The notes: generated by a model not told the origin, from the letters alone. Shown: positions 1 through 9,764, counted from the first letter of the stretch. The stretch: 49,232 bases of DNA from Prorocentrum cordatum (GCA_963575745.1 CAUYUJ010018324.1:158753-207984); one strand, 5' to 3'. Program-made: numbers and translations.

Positions 1-198
1 GGAGGAGGGAGGAAGGACTTCATATTTCGAGCTTGCGGCACTTGCATCCTTCGCAATTCGCTGCGTTGAGAGTCGGCACGCTGCCATTCAGACAGCCGCG
101 AACTGCGCGAGTGGAACATCAGAAAGACGAAGCGCCCTTCTATTCATCTCGTCAGACCGCATCTTCGTTGTTACGGTGGCGCGTGTTTGAGTCAATGG

Positions 199-574
199 TT
201 AGGAGGAGGAGGAGGAGGAGAAGGAGGAAGAGCAGGAGGAAGGCAAGGAGGAAGAGGAGGGACGACGATGAGGAGGGGTAGGAGGATGAGGAGGAGGAGG
301 ATGAGGAGAAGGAGAAGGAGGAGGGTGAGGATGCGGAGGAGGAGGAGGGCGAGGAGGAGGCGGAGGAAGAGGAAGAGGACCACGAGGAACGGAGGCGGAA
401 ACGACGACACGGTGGAGGAGGAGGGGAGGCGGAGGAGGATGACCAGCGCTCAGACTGAAGGGGGATTCGGCCCTGGGACCACTTCCACATCCCCTCTCAG
501 AAGCTTTGGCGGCAAGAGCTTCGACCGCGTGAGACACCCCAACCATCGTGACGCCTCAATCGGATTACAAATAA
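199..574. repeat. Imperfect polypurine (GGA/GAG)n block
   Basis: The + strand is almost pure G and A from about 199 to 440, built from imperfect GGA, GAG and AGGAG units, then becomes mixed sequence up to 574. Frames on both strands are open here only because the repeat lacks stop codons: Arg/Glu/Gly-rich on one strand and Ser/Pro/Leu-rich on the other. I do not call a gene. Confidence 0.85.
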
Positions 575-575
575 G

Positions 576-638
<63 letters not shown>
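575..638. repeat. (GAT)n microsatellite
   Basis: About 20 uninterrupted GAT units. They read as a poly-Asp run on the + strand and poly-Ile on the minus strand. The tract passes directly into the next GGA block, so this is a compound microsatellite and not a coding acidic domain. Confidence 0.95.
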
Positions 639-1086
639 GGAGATGAGGAGGAGGAGGAGGAGGAGGAGGAGGAGGAGGAGGATGAGGATGAGGATGAGGA
701 TGAGGAGGAGGAGGAGGAGGAGGAGGAGGAGGAGAGGAGAAGGAGGCGGAGAAGAGGAAGAGGAGGAGGAGGAGCAACAGCAGCAGCAGCAGGAGGAGGA
801 GGAGGAGGAGGAGGAGGAGCAGGAGGGGCAACAGGAGGAGACGAATGAGGAGGGGTAGGAGGAAGAGCAGGAGGAGGAGGAGGAAGAGAAGGAGGAAGAG
901 GAGGGGAGTAGGGGTGAGGGGGGGAGGAGGAGGAGGCCGCGGAGAGAGGGGGAGGAGGAGGAGGAGGAGGAGGAGGAGGAGGAGGAGGAGGAGGAGGAGG
1001 AGGAGGCGGAAGAGCAGGAGGAGGGGGAGGAGGAGGAGGAGGAGGCGGAAGAGGGCGAGGGGAGGAGGATGGGGAGGAGGAGGAGC
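639..1086. repeat. Long (GAG/GGA)n polypurine tract
   Basis: Roughly 450 bases with nearly all purines on the + strand. A short CAG run at about 776-790 and a few GAT units are embedded in it. It is one of about a dozen such tracts in the window, some with the purines on the + strand and some on the minus strand. Confidence 0.9.
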
Positions 1087-1093
1087 TCGCGCG

Positions 1094-1378
1094 GTGCTAA
1101 GATAAACCTGCGGGGTTCTTTTGATAAACCCGTGGGGCCTACTATAAACCTGCAGGGCGCCGATGATAACCAGCGGGGGCGCTAAGATAAACCCGCGGGG
1201 CGCTAAGGTAAACCTGCGGGGTGGGCTTAAGATGAGCGCGGGGGAGGCCTAAGATAAACCCGCGGTGACCTAGACAAATCCGATACACCCGCTGTATGCC
1301 ATAGGTAAACCCGCGGGGGGGCGAATGTAAACCTGCCACGGGCCTAAGATCAACCCGCGGGGGCGCTACGATACACCT
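1094..1378. repeat. Degenerate 19-27 bp tandem repeat (ATAAACCYGCGGGG)
   Basis: About eleven copies of an ATAAACCTGCGGGG-like core, starting near 1102, 1121, 1143, 1166, 1186, 1206, 1229, 1252, 1305, 1327 and 1348. Spacing is irregular at roughly 19 to 27 bases, apart from one larger gap near 1265-1305. Linkers often carry GGCGCTAAG. It directly abuts the polypurine tract. No function is evident. Confidence 0.85.
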
Positions 1379-1541
1379 AGCAAGAGGGAAAGCAACTCCC
1401 ACTCTTCCCCACTGGATCCTGAACGTCCCATTCCTCCAACTCAGACACCTCGGGCGCCTCTAGAGTTCGGGGCGGGCAATGTCCGAGGCTTGCTGGCCTT
1501 CGGGGGCCCTCTTCTCCAGGGACAACGAATAGACACCACCG

Positions 1542-2277
1542 CCAGCTTTCTCCTCCCTCTCCCCCCCCCTCCCTCCTCTCTCCTCCCTCCCTCCCTCCGT
1601 TCCCCCCTCCTCCTCCTGAGCTCCTCCTCCTCCTCCTCTTTCCCCTCATCTTTCTACATTCCTAATGCCACGCCTCCCCCCCCCTCTTCGTTTCCTTTCT
1701 CCTGGGGGATCCGCGTCAAATTGCCAACATATTGAAACGACACGTCTCTCCGTAGCCTTCTTGGTCCTAATGTTTGCAGTGCTGTCTTTGTTCGGGCCAT
1801 GGCCCGCACGACCGCCAGCCGCTCCGCTCCGCTGGACACCCCAAGGAGCACGCGCCGAGCTGCCTTGAGAGCGAGGGCGAGGCGAATCTTGAGCCCCTCA
1901 TCGCCCGCGTCTCCAGGGTCACGCGGCGTGGCCGACTTGCGGAGGAGCGCGGCTGGCGTTCTCGAGTCTGGGCAGGACGACGCAGACCACGGTTTGATCT
2001 TGAGGCGGACGCTTCTCGGGCTTTTTCTGTCGGGGCGGCTGACAGCTGCCATGGTGGTCCAGCTGTCGTTTCGCATCACGAACGCTGGTGGTGCAGGAGT
2101 TGCTGATATGGGTCGCGACCTGGTGCATTCCAGGAACTCAACCAGTGGAAGGAGGAACACAGCACAGGTCGCTTCTCTCGTCATTCCTCCCCCCCTCCCG
2201 CCTCCGATCAAAATCGAGAAAGGACATCAGGGGAGGAGGTAGGCCACGAGAATCGACCTTTGTTTTCCTCCTCCCAA
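1542..2277. other. Pyrimidine tract followed by an open region of undecided strand
   Basis: Positions 1542-1650 are CT-rich. From 1654 to 2242 both strands stay open: a + frame of 147 codons starting at 1799 in a good GCCATGG context, and a minus frame of 185 codons from 2211 to 1654. Neither product resembles a family I recognise, and both are biased to Arg, Ala, Ser and Pro as expected from the base composition. The stretch just before 2278 (CCTCCTCCCAACCAG) looks like a 3' splice acceptor for the exon that follows, so this region may be an intron or 5' flank of that gene. Confidence 0.35.
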
Positions 2278-2600
2278 CCAGAGCTCTTAAATCGGCATTG
2301 AATTTCGACCTGATAGCCGCAGAGACCTTGATGTGGACACGAGCTCCAGTGCACTTGAGGAAGCAGAAAAAATCGGGTCTGCGTGCGTTGCCATTCCTAC
2401 CTGTGTTCGATGTGCTATCGATCATGTTTCCCAGAAGGGGCTATGAGTTTCTCAGCCACCGAGGCAATCCAGACCTGCTTTGCGATAGTTTCTGGAGGAA
2501 TGACCTCGTGCAGAAATACGGTGGCAACAACATTGTACCTCTTCGGCTGTTTCTTGATGGCGCTCGCATTGACGGGCACGCGTCTGCGCTAAACATACAT
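2278..2600 (+). CDS. 5' exon of a transposon-like gene (dinoflagellate repetitive family)
   Basis: The reading frame continues upstream to 2088, but the part with real protein character starts after a polypyrimidine-AG acceptor at about 2263-2277. The translated text runs through FDVLSIMFPRRGYEFL, then DLLCDSFWRNDLVQKYGG and NNIVPLRLFLDGARIDG. From memory, a segment with 'NIVPxxLxxDG' after a conserved region precedes a Cys-rich segment and a long C-terminal domain in a highly repeated, functionally undefined dinoflagellate protein family, probably encoded by mobile elements. The matching downstream part is found at 4371-5879 on the same strand, so I read the two as exons of one gene. The donor is not resolved: the frame runs into a stop at 2628-2630, so splicing out must occur before that. 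Alternatively this is a truncated relic. Confidence 0.55.
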
Positions 2601-2880
2601 ATGCCTTCTGGCACCTGCCGCCGATCCTAAACAACTACTCACTGCGTGGAACCCCATATGTGCATCAATTCGCCTGGACCTGTCCGCAGTGAATGTCTAG
2701 GCGCAAGAGCTTTTGAATATATACACGCTTCAGTTGTGACGGTCTTGGCATGAATCCAACTGCGAATGAATTGGAATGTGAATGAGCCTGGGGCCTCCTG
2801 GGGCCTCCTGAAACCTACTGGGGCTTCCTGGGGTCTCCCGGGGCCTCTTGGGGCCTCCTGGGGCCTCCTGGGGAGGTTTC
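2601..2880. repeat. GGGGCCTCCTGG repeat block inside the putative intron
   Basis: From 2784 to 2872 there are about seven near-copies of GGGGCCTCCTG in a row. The rest has no recognisable feature. The same motif family returns at 3170-3362, 18.9-20.3 kb, 22.2 kb, 22.8 kb, 26.5-27.0 kb and 43.3-43.7 kb. Confidence 0.75.
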
Positions 2881-3158
2881 GCGCCCCAGGAGAGGCCTAG
2901 TATATAGCAACATACGTACATAAAGCACTGCGGATTAGAGCCGCAAGAGAAGGACAATATATAGGAACACACGTAAACCACCAAGGATTCGTGTCCCAAG
3001 AGAGGCCCAACATATAGGAGCATAAGTAACACATGTAGGATTGTGCACACAAGAGAATGACAAACTATATAAACATACGTGTACCATCAAGGACTCGTGC
3101 TCCACGTGAGGCCCAATCGCTAGGAGCATCAGTAAAACACATGGGATTGAAGCCAATC
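2881..3158. repeat. About 109-bp tandem repeat, 2.5 copies
   Basis: Three related segments start at about 2881 (GCGCCCCAGGAGAGGCC), 2991 (GTGTCCCAAGAGAGGCCCAA) and 3099 (GTGCTCCACGTGAGGCCCAA). Each is followed by a TATAGGAGCATAAGTAA-like segment. Spacing is 108-110 bases. Half-unit similarity (TATATAGGAACACACGTA) suggests an older ~55-bp unit. It lies between the two exons of the transposon-like gene. Confidence 0.7.
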
Positions 3159-3169
3159 CTGTTGCCTTC

Positions 3170-3362
3170 TGAGGCCTCCTGCCCCTGGGGCCTCTCGGGG
3201 CCTCCTGTTGCCTTCCGAGGCCTCCTGGCGCTTCCTGTGGCCTCCTGGGGCCTCATGTGGCTTCCTGAGGCCTTCTGGGGCTTCCTGGGGCCTCCTGGAG
3301 CCTCTTGGGACATCCTGTGGCGTCTTGAGTCTTTCTGTGGCCTCCTGATGTCTCCTGGGACC
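3170..3362. repeat. Second GGCCTCCTGGGG block
   Basis: Fifteen or so imperfect copies of GGCCTCCTG(G/T)GGCCT with 12- to 15-base spacing. It is the same motif as at 2784-2872. It reads as Gly/Leu/Ala/Ser-rich on + and Pro/Arg/Glu-rich on minus, which explains the open frames here. Confidence 0.8.
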
Positions 3363-3444
3363 CACTAGCCTGGCCACCAAAACATGCAAACCGATCGAGA
3401 CGTCCTCAAACTATGCCTGGCCCACCTGGGGGGGGTGAACATGA

Positions 3445-3935
3445 GCGCCTCGCTCGAGACATCCTCCAAATCTGTTCCGACAGCGAAGGACGTTGGTACA
3501 GAACACAAGCACACCGCTTGAGACATCCCCACACCACGGCCGCGAACGGGACTGTGAAACCACCACTGACGGCTCCCTTTAGAGATGCTGAAGCCAGCGC
3601 CCCGCCTGAGACATCCTCACAATCTGCTCGGATAGCCAAAACTGTTGGGACAAGAAGCAAACAAACCGCGGGAGACATCCCCACAACGTTGCTGCGAACG
3701 GGACCGCGAAAGCACCCCTGGCGTCCCCCCGTAGGGATGCTGAAGCCAGCGCCCCGCCTGAGACAATATCACAATCTGCTCGGGTAACCGCTAAGGTTGG
3801 GACAGGACACAAGCAAACCGCAGGAGATATCCCCACACACTTGCTGCGAACGGGACCGTGGAAATACACATGGCGGCTCCCCTGAAAAGGGGCTGAAACC
3901 AACGCCCCGCCTGAGACATCCTCACAATCCGCTGC
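3445..3935. repeat. 152-bp tandem repeat, three copies plus a partial
   Basis: Units begin at 3445, 3597, 3749 and 3902 with GCGCCCCGCCTGAGACATCC. Each unit holds two GAGACATCCYCACA elements about 60 to 70 bases apart, a GCGAACGGGACCGTGAAA segment, and a GATGCTGAAGCCA end. The reverse complement of the GAGACATCC element is GGATGTCTC, which is the core of the dispersed repeat at 9.9-11.9 kb. Open minus-strand frames here are repeat artefacts. Confidence 0.9.
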
Positions 3936-3959
3936 GTGCGTGCAATAAACAAGACAATG

Positions 3960-4165
3960 GAAAGGTCTGGGTACGATCAGATCTGAGTATGAGTAAGTCT
4001 GGGAACAAGTTTGAGTATTAGTTAGTCTGGGCATGCGTGGGTCTCAGCATGAGTAACGCTGAGTAGGAGTAGGTCTGAGTACGAGTAGGTATGAAGCGGA
4101 GTAAGTTTGCGTCTTAGTAAATCTGGGTATGAGTAAATATGAGTGTGAGTAAGTCTGGGTATGAG
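3960..4165. repeat. Degenerate 16-18 bp tandem repeat (GAGTAAGTCTGGGTAT)
   Basis: About twelve diverged copies of GAGTAAGTCTGGGTAT, with variants such as GAGTAGGTCTGAGTAC. It ends in a short GGAGGAGGAG stretch and lies about 200 bases upstream of the second exon of the transposon-like gene. Nothing else is seen between 4166 and 4370. Confidence 0.75.
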
Positions 4166-4370
4166 GAGGAGGAGAAGGAGAAGAGTGAGAAAAAGGAGTA
4201 GGAGGCGTCCAAGTAATAACAATAACCTCATCTTAGGATATGGGGAAAATGGGCAAGGGGATGACGATGTGGAGGGAAAATGATACGAGGATAGTTAGGG
4301 GGAAAGAGTAGTAGGGCAAGGATTTTTAATATTCGCTGTCACAAAACTAAGAGGAAACGTGCGTCACTGA

Positions 4371-5879
4371 AAGGGACGGGTCAGCCGACCTCAGCCGCCG
4401 ACGCGAGTCCAAGGCCGCCACCTTGGAGTGCGGATCTTTGCGTCAGCTATCGGCCAAAAGCAGCGGATCCCTTTTGGCTCATACCCATCGAGCCTTTTTT
4501 GCAAGTGCGGATGCAGGGGTGCTCACACAATTCAGCCCCTGCTTGAAACGATTGCGTGGGTTTTCAATGTGTCGGCGAGTGGGCTGCATCCATCCAAGGA
4601 CGCCTTGGGCAATCCTTGGCCTGCGGGCTCTAGAAGGGCCCTCGTTGCAAACACGCCCTTGTTTGATAAGAGCAGCACTGGCGAATTGATCAGAGCGGTC
4701 TGCGTCGAGGTCTGCGCGGACCTCGACGAATTTCCGAAGACGCTGGGGATGCCCCACCACCGTGCCAGGCACGGGTGCCTGCAGTGTTTTCTGCACAGGG
4801 ACCGCCTCCACGATCAAGACGCACCAGCTGCGCCTCGGTCCCACCAGTGGTATTGCGACCTGGCGAGGACTTGCTTGTTCGAGGTGCAGCTCAGCGACGC
4901 TGAAGTGCCGAGCCTGCTGGACAACCTATCTTCGCGGCGCGCGAAGGGTGGCCTTACGCTGAAGCGTCATCTAGACGAGCTGCCACAGGCGCGACGAGGA
5001 GATCGGTTGGAGCCAACCTTCATCGGTGACCCCGATTTCCTACATGGGGATCGGCTCTGCGATGCCCCACCAACAAAGCGGAGATGCTTCTTTTACCGTC
5101 GCCCTGTCAACGGAACGCTGTTTCTCAACCGACTCATGGACTTGCCTGGCCATGTCGGCATCAAGGGGCTCACGTCACAGCATTTCCTCTACGACTCTAT
5201 GCACGTTGTGGAGTTGGGGATCGCGCAGTATTTCATCGCCCGCACGTTGATTGAGCTTTTGCGTGCAAGATTCTTCGGCTTCTGGAACGAAGTCGAACCA
5301 GACAGTGCAGATGTTGAGCTGCAACAGGCCCTTGATTTGCATTACGCACAGAACCGCATTCCAACTGATGTTCGTGTGACTAACATATCAACGACTATGG
5401 TTGACATATCGTCCGACAACCCCAAAATCACTTTGAAGGCTGCCAGGACGCGGTATCTACTACCGTTCTTTGTACACCTGTTAGACGAGAAGGGCGGTGC
5501 CGCTCTCATCGATCGGTCAACCGCGGGGCTGGGCTCAGGTTTGTTACGGTGCGGCAGTGCGATGTGTGGGTACATCAACCTCTGCAAGTCAGAACCCCGT
5601 TCTATGTCCCCCGATGCGCTTACCAGGCTCGGTGAGCTGACGGATTCGTGCGTCCGTGAGTGGGTCGGCATCGACGGCCCCGTTGCTATGAAGTGGCACG
5701 TTTTCGGTCGCCACATGTGCCAGCAGGCACGGTGGGCTGGCAACCCAGGGTGCTCTGCAAATTTTGCCGACGAGTCAGAGAACTATAGTGCAAAAGTCAG
5801 GGCCTTCGCCCTTTACCGCCCAAAGTTCACAGAGACATGGTTGACAAAATGGGTGTACGAGTTCCTGCTCTCCCTCTAG
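4371..5879 (+). CDS. Main 3' exon of the transposon-like gene (about 500 codons)
   Basis: The frame is open from 4371 (after a stop at 4368) to the TAG at 5877-5879. No ATG starts it, which fits an internal exon with an acceptor somewhere in 4371-4428. The product begins with a Cys-containing segment, SLFCKCGCRGAHTIQPLLET, then HPSKDALGNPWP, then PHHRARHGCLQCFLHRD with a CxxC-like pair. The middle carries HFLYDSMHVVELGIAQYF, a pattern like the 'D-M-H-V-x-x-G' segment of plant-type transposases. Near the C terminus come MKWHVFGRHMCQQA and ARWAGNPGCSANFADES. From memory, this order (CxCxG, HPS, CxxC, D-x-MH, H-x-x-x-x-x-M, W-x-G-N-P, D-E-S) typifies a multi-copy dinoflagellate family likely carried by DNA transposons. 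I cannot assign it to a named transposase superfamily. There are no internal stops, so this copy is intact or young. It is visibly less repetitive and less GC-skewed than its flanks. Confidence 0.75.
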   Translation, partial: KGRVSRPQPPTRVQGRHLGVRIFASAIGQKQRIPFGSYPSSLFCKCGCRGAHTIQPLLETIAWVFNVSASGLHPSKDALGNPWPAGSRRALVANTPLFDKSSTGELIRAVCVEVCADLDEFPKTLGMPHHRARHGCLQCFLHRDRLHDQDAPAAPRSHQWYCDLARTCLFEVQLSDAEVPSLLDNLSSRRAKGGLTLKRHLDELPQARRGDRLEPTFIGDPDFLHGDRLCDAPPTKRRCFFYRRPVNGTLFLNRLMDLPGHVGIKGLTSQHFLYDSMHVVELGIAQYFIARTLIELLRARFFGFWNEVEPDSADVELQQALDLHYAQNRIPTDVRVTNISTTMVDISSDNPKITLKAARTRYLLPFFVHLLDEKGGAALIDRSTAGLGSGLLRCGSAMCGYINLCKSEPRSMSPDALTRLGELTDSCVREWVGIDGPVAMKWHVFGRHMCQQARWAGNPGCSANFADESENYSAKVRAFALYRPKFTETWLTKWVYEFLLSL

Positions 5880-6045
5880 CCGCTGTTGTTTCACGCCCAC
5901 CTTGTGTTTCACATCGTGTCTTGTGCGAGCCGCTGCTCTCGCGTAACAATCATTGGACTGGCGCGCAGGTGCGCAAAACTAAGATAAATACGCATTCCTG
6001 CATTACGAGCGCTTCGCGTTTGCATGAGGTCCTGCAGACAGCTAG
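5880..6045. other. 3' flank of the transposon-like gene
   Basis: Unique sequence without repeats. No polyadenylation signal is recognisable; dinoflagellates do not use AATAAA reliably. Confidence 0.4.
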
Positions 6046-6240
6046 AAGGAGAAGGAGGAGGAGGAAGAGGAGGAGGGGGAGGAGGAGGAGGGAGAGGAGG
6101 AGGGGCAGGAGGAGGAGGAGGAGGGCGAGGACGGTGGCAGGCTGAGTGCGGGACGAAGAAGAGAGAAAGACGAAGAGGAGATGGACGAGGAGCAGGAGGA
6201 GACGAGGGACGCCGACGACGCCAACGACGACGATGAGCGA
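6046..6240. repeat. (GGA)n polypurine tract
   Basis: GGA/GAG units with a few interruptions, dense to about 6125 and then looser (GGACGAAGAAGAGAG, GACGACGCC). Confidence 0.85.
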
Positions 6241-6389
6241 TTCCACCGAAAATTGCATGCCTGAGCTGCGTCGACAAGCTCGATGGCCTCGGGGGTCGCG
6301 GATTTCGAGGGGCCCACGCTAGGCTCTCTGAGGGGCCCACGCTGGTTTGGCACCAAACTACAACATAAACATTCAGTGCCCCGTCCGTC

Positions 6390-6935
6390 CTCCATTTTCT
6401 TCATCCTCTTCCTCTTCCTCTTCCTCTTACTCCTCCTCTAACGGTTCTAACGTGGCCTTCTTCTGTTCCTCCTACTCGTTCTCCTCCTTTTTCTCCTCCT
6501 CCTTCTCCTTCTCTAGTCGTTCTACTCACGATCGTCCTTGCCTTCCTCCCGTACTATCCTTCCTCTGCGCCCTCCTTGCATTTTTCGTCCTCTTCATCCT
6601 CTTTTCGTTTCCCTCGAGCGGTCGGAGTTCCTCCTGCTCTTGGTCATCCTCCGCCCGCTCTTCCTCATCCTTCCTCTGCCTTGTCCCTCTTCATCCATCC
6701 TCCTCTTCCCTCCCCCCCTTCTCCCTTGCTCCTTCCCCCCTGCAGCTCCTCCTCCTCCTCCTCCTCGTCCTCGTCCTCCTCCTCCTCCTCCTCCTCCTCC
6801 TCCCCTTCCTCTTCCTCCTCTCCTTCAATATCCTTCTTCTTCCTCCTCGTCGTCCTCCTCCTTCTGCTCCTCCCCCAAATCCTCCTCCTTTTGCTCCTCC
6901 CCCAAATCCTCCTCCCCCGAGGCAGTTGCATTCCG
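6390..6935. repeat. Long polypyrimidine (TCC/CTC)n tract
   Basis: About 540 bases strongly C+T-rich on the + strand, so the purines are on the minus strand, the opposite polarity to the block before it. A directly repeated segment, TCCTCCTTTTGCTCCTCCCC, occurs near 6880 and 6905 with slight variation. Frames encode poly-Ser or poly-Leu/Pro and are not called as genes. Confidence 0.85.
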
Positions 6936-8275
6936 AAGGTAAGTCTTGCTGGCTTTTGCGCACTGATTGGGGCCGCGTGCCGACGCGCTACGCTTGAGAG
7001 CGGCATGGGAATGAAGGACACGGCCAATGAGGAGGCGGAGGAGGAAACAGGAGGAGGAGCTGAAGAAGGGAGAGGGGAAGGAGGAGAAAGAGAAAGGACG
7101 AAGACTTTTACCACAAAAACATCGAACTATGATGGCCCTGTGACAATATTGTGGCAATATCAAATAACTGCTATATAATATCTCGGGAAACTCACCGAAA
7201 CCCACAACAACTCCAAACAACTCTTGAAATACATCAAAAATCAGTGGCCTCATCCACACCGGTTGGGTGGATGGGACGGATGATGGAGACTGTGGGCATG
7301 AGATCGCCCATCGAGATGCCGCCGTGCACCGCGCGCGGCATGTGTTCTGGGCAGTCCGGCACCTGTGAGAAAAGTCCGGCTCGTCTCCCCGCATCGACTT
7401 CAATTCCTTGCCTTGCGCTACCTCCCCCGACAGTTCGATCTCCGTCGTCGCCGTCGGGGGCCCCGGGTGGAGGTGGGGGGGTCCGGGGGGTCCAGAACCG
7501 CTTGTTGACGCGCCACGTGGCCCGCGCGGGCCGCAGCGCGCGCGCCCCGCCCTCGCGCGCCGATTTCATCGCGGCGAACGCAGCCGCTTCCGCCCTGCAA
7601 GCTCCGTTGGCCCCTGGCGCTCCCGACCCCCAAAGCCGAACCGAGAAGCAGCCGCGCCGAGCCGTCGCGGGGGCGCGGGTCGGCGCAGGTGCGCCTCCTT
7701 CGCCCGGCTTGGCGGGAGGGCCATCATCTCGTGGAATGTGTCGAAGCGGTGCCGGGCCCTCGGTTGGACCAGCTGGATGTCGCGCGGCTCGGCCACCGCC
7801 GGTGGTGGAGACGTCTCGCCGTTTTCGACGGGCATGACTCCCTCGCGGCGGCGCCCCCTCGTTTTCGCTCGACGCAGCCGTGGTCGTATGAGGTCCGAGC
7901 CTGGCATGCAAGGACAGCCGCTCGAAAGCGGATCCGGCGTCGCAGGCGCGCCGCATCTCCAGGTCGTGGGCCAGTGGCACTGCGGCACCCGCTCGGCGAC
8001 CCTCCTCGGCAGCTCGCGGCGCCCGCGCGGTCGCGCTGCCCCAGAGTGCGTCTCGAAGTCGATCGTAGTGGCTAGTCGCCAGCGCTGTCGAGGGGCTCAA
8101 GCCGCGGCGGCCGCCCCCTCATCGCCTCGTGCTGAGCTGTCAGTGACCGTGGCCGGCCCGATGTCGACGTCGCGGGTTCGGGCCGGCACGTGGGCGGCAG
8201 CGTTTACGGCGGGTTTCTGGCTCGACCGTCTGACTCGAAGACGGGAACGCGCTCTCCATTCATTGTCATGAGAAA
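6936..8275. other. Unique then very GC-rich region, no confident gene
   Basis: 6936-7260 is mixed sequence with another short GGAGGA stretch at 7035-7100. From 7260 to 8275 GC is very high and several frames on both strands are open: minus 8100-7234 with 288 codons, + 7408-8271 with 287 codons. The products are Arg/Ala/Pro/Gly-rich. A minus frame at 7988-7566 contains PRDIQLVQPRARHRFDTFHE, which has more protein-like character than its neighbours, but I recognise no domain. Confidence 0.3.
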
Positions 8276-8575
8276 ATGCGAGAACAGCGCCGCCGCGAGC
8301 GCAGATGGGATGAGCAGCTGCCAGTCACGACGCCGCGGCTAGAACGCGCCCGGCCCAGGCCTGGCGCTTCATTTCCAGCCCCCTCACGCTCGCGACTCGC
8401 CCACCATGGGCGCAGCGTTCTTGGGGCCGTTTCGCCCGTCGGCGAGCTTCGCCGGCGGCGTGCGATGGGCCGGCCTCTTCCGAAGCTCCTTCTCCGCGCC
8501 CTCGACAAGCGCGCCCTCCTGACTGCTCTTGGACGAGTCGAGCTCCCCCGGCGCGGCGTGCGTCGCCCGCTACTT

Positions 8576-9182
8576 CTACCCCTTGCAGCGCGGAGCCGTT
8601 CGGGGGCTTCCAGCCGCTCCGCTGCAGCTTCTTTTCGAGCGCGCGCTCGTTCTGCGCGTTTTTGTCGCGGCGAGTTCTGCCGTCTCGCGGCGGGCCCAGT
8701 CCGCGGGCGCCGCGTCGATCGTCGCGCCCGTCAGCGGCATCTCCCCCGCCGCTCGGCTGCCGCCCGGCTGCCCGAGGCGAATCGCCTCGTGGATCGCGGG
8801 CGCCGCGGTCGACCCATTCCCGCGGAGCTTCGCCGCCATGGAATGGGCCGCTCGTCTTGGCGCCGCCTGGGCTCGCCCCGCTCGCCCCGGAGGGGGGCCT
8901 GGATTCTTGGCCGGGGGGTCGCGCGATGTCGCGGTTGCTCCAGCTGGGGCGGCGCGGTTGTCGCATTGAACGATCTCTACGTGCTTGTCCTGACGTTCGA
9001 GAATCCGCGACACCGCTTGATTGCAGTGCGACGCCGTGGCCATCTCGGGACTCTTACCTCGAGCTCCGAGACGCATTCTCGCGGGGCAACGGCGGGCGGC
9101 TGCGCGGGGGGAGGCGTCGAGCTCTTGATCGCGCTGAGCTCAACTTCTTCTCCGCTGCGCCCTCCTCCTCTCCGTCGGACAT
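8576..9182 (-). pseudogene. Broken or spliced minus-strand coding candidate
   Basis: A minus-strand ATG at 9182 opens MSDGEEEGAAEKKLSSARSR, an acidic then basic start of 42 codons ending next to a consensus GAG/GTAAGA donor (minus strand, + positions 9058 to 9052). Just beyond, another minus frame (9076 to 8576) reads MATASHCNQAVSRILERQDK, then HVEIVQCDNRAA, and further on AAKLRGNGSTAAPAIHEAIR and WARRETAELAAT. The switch of frame near 9050 could be an intron boundary, a frameshift in a relic, or chance. The composition (Lys, Asp, His and Gln mixed in) is more protein-like than the Arg/Pro/Ala of shadow frames. No family is recognised. Confidence 0.25.
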
Positions 9183-9764
9183 CGTGGCGCCCTCGCCGCG
9201 CGGGTTCGACGCCCCCGACAAACCGGGAGGCGGACTGTGAGACAGAGGAAAAGGGGCCGCTTCCATGATGGGAGGGGGTCGACCTCCGCGGGGCAGTCCG
9301 ACTGCCGCGAAAGCTGGCCGCGACAACGTGATCCCGCTGCGCCGATCGCGAACGCGATGCCGGCGGACATGCGCAGCGGCTCGAGTGCGACCGACTCGTG
9401 CACCTTCAAGATTTGATCGCGCCCCCCGCCTCGGGCCCTCCAATGCATGGGCGGTCTGCTCGGCGCTGCTGGCGGCCAGTCCTGCCCGTGAGGCTCTGCG
9501 GTTGGAAGTCTTGGGTGGCGGTCGCCGTCGTCGCAGTTCATTCTGGAATTGTCGCGCGACCGCCGCCCCACCGCCATGGCTTTCTTTTTATTAGACATGC
9601 CTGGGAAGGCCCCGTGGCCCACTCCCGCGAACTTGTCGATCGAACTTTCGGTGCCACCGAGAGGTCGATCACCTGGGGCCTTCCATTCGGGTCGACCGCC
9701 ACCCGCCAGCGCTCGCCCGCCGTGCCCGCGAACCTCGTCACCAGCAGCACGATGAGACCTTTTT
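9183..9764. other. GC-rich region without a supported gene
   Basis: Frames are open on both strands but give only Arg/Pro/Ser/Ala-rich products. No repeat family is visible until 9765. Confidence 0.3.

Noticed and set aside
187-858. 223-codon + frame with poly-Asp and Arg-rich runs
   Set aside because: It is the translation of (GGA)n and (GAT)n microsatellites; the opposite strand is equally open.
1654-2211. MARTKTAL-like segment in the minus frame, recalling the histone H3 N terminus
   Set aside because: Only the first few residues resemble H3; the sequence before and after does not, and the segment is internal to the frame.
4465-4485. CCCTTTTGGCTCAT resembling the 3' half of the dinoflagellate spliced leader
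   Set aside because: It lies inside the coding exon of the transposon-like gene (PFGSYPSS) and lacks the 5' half.
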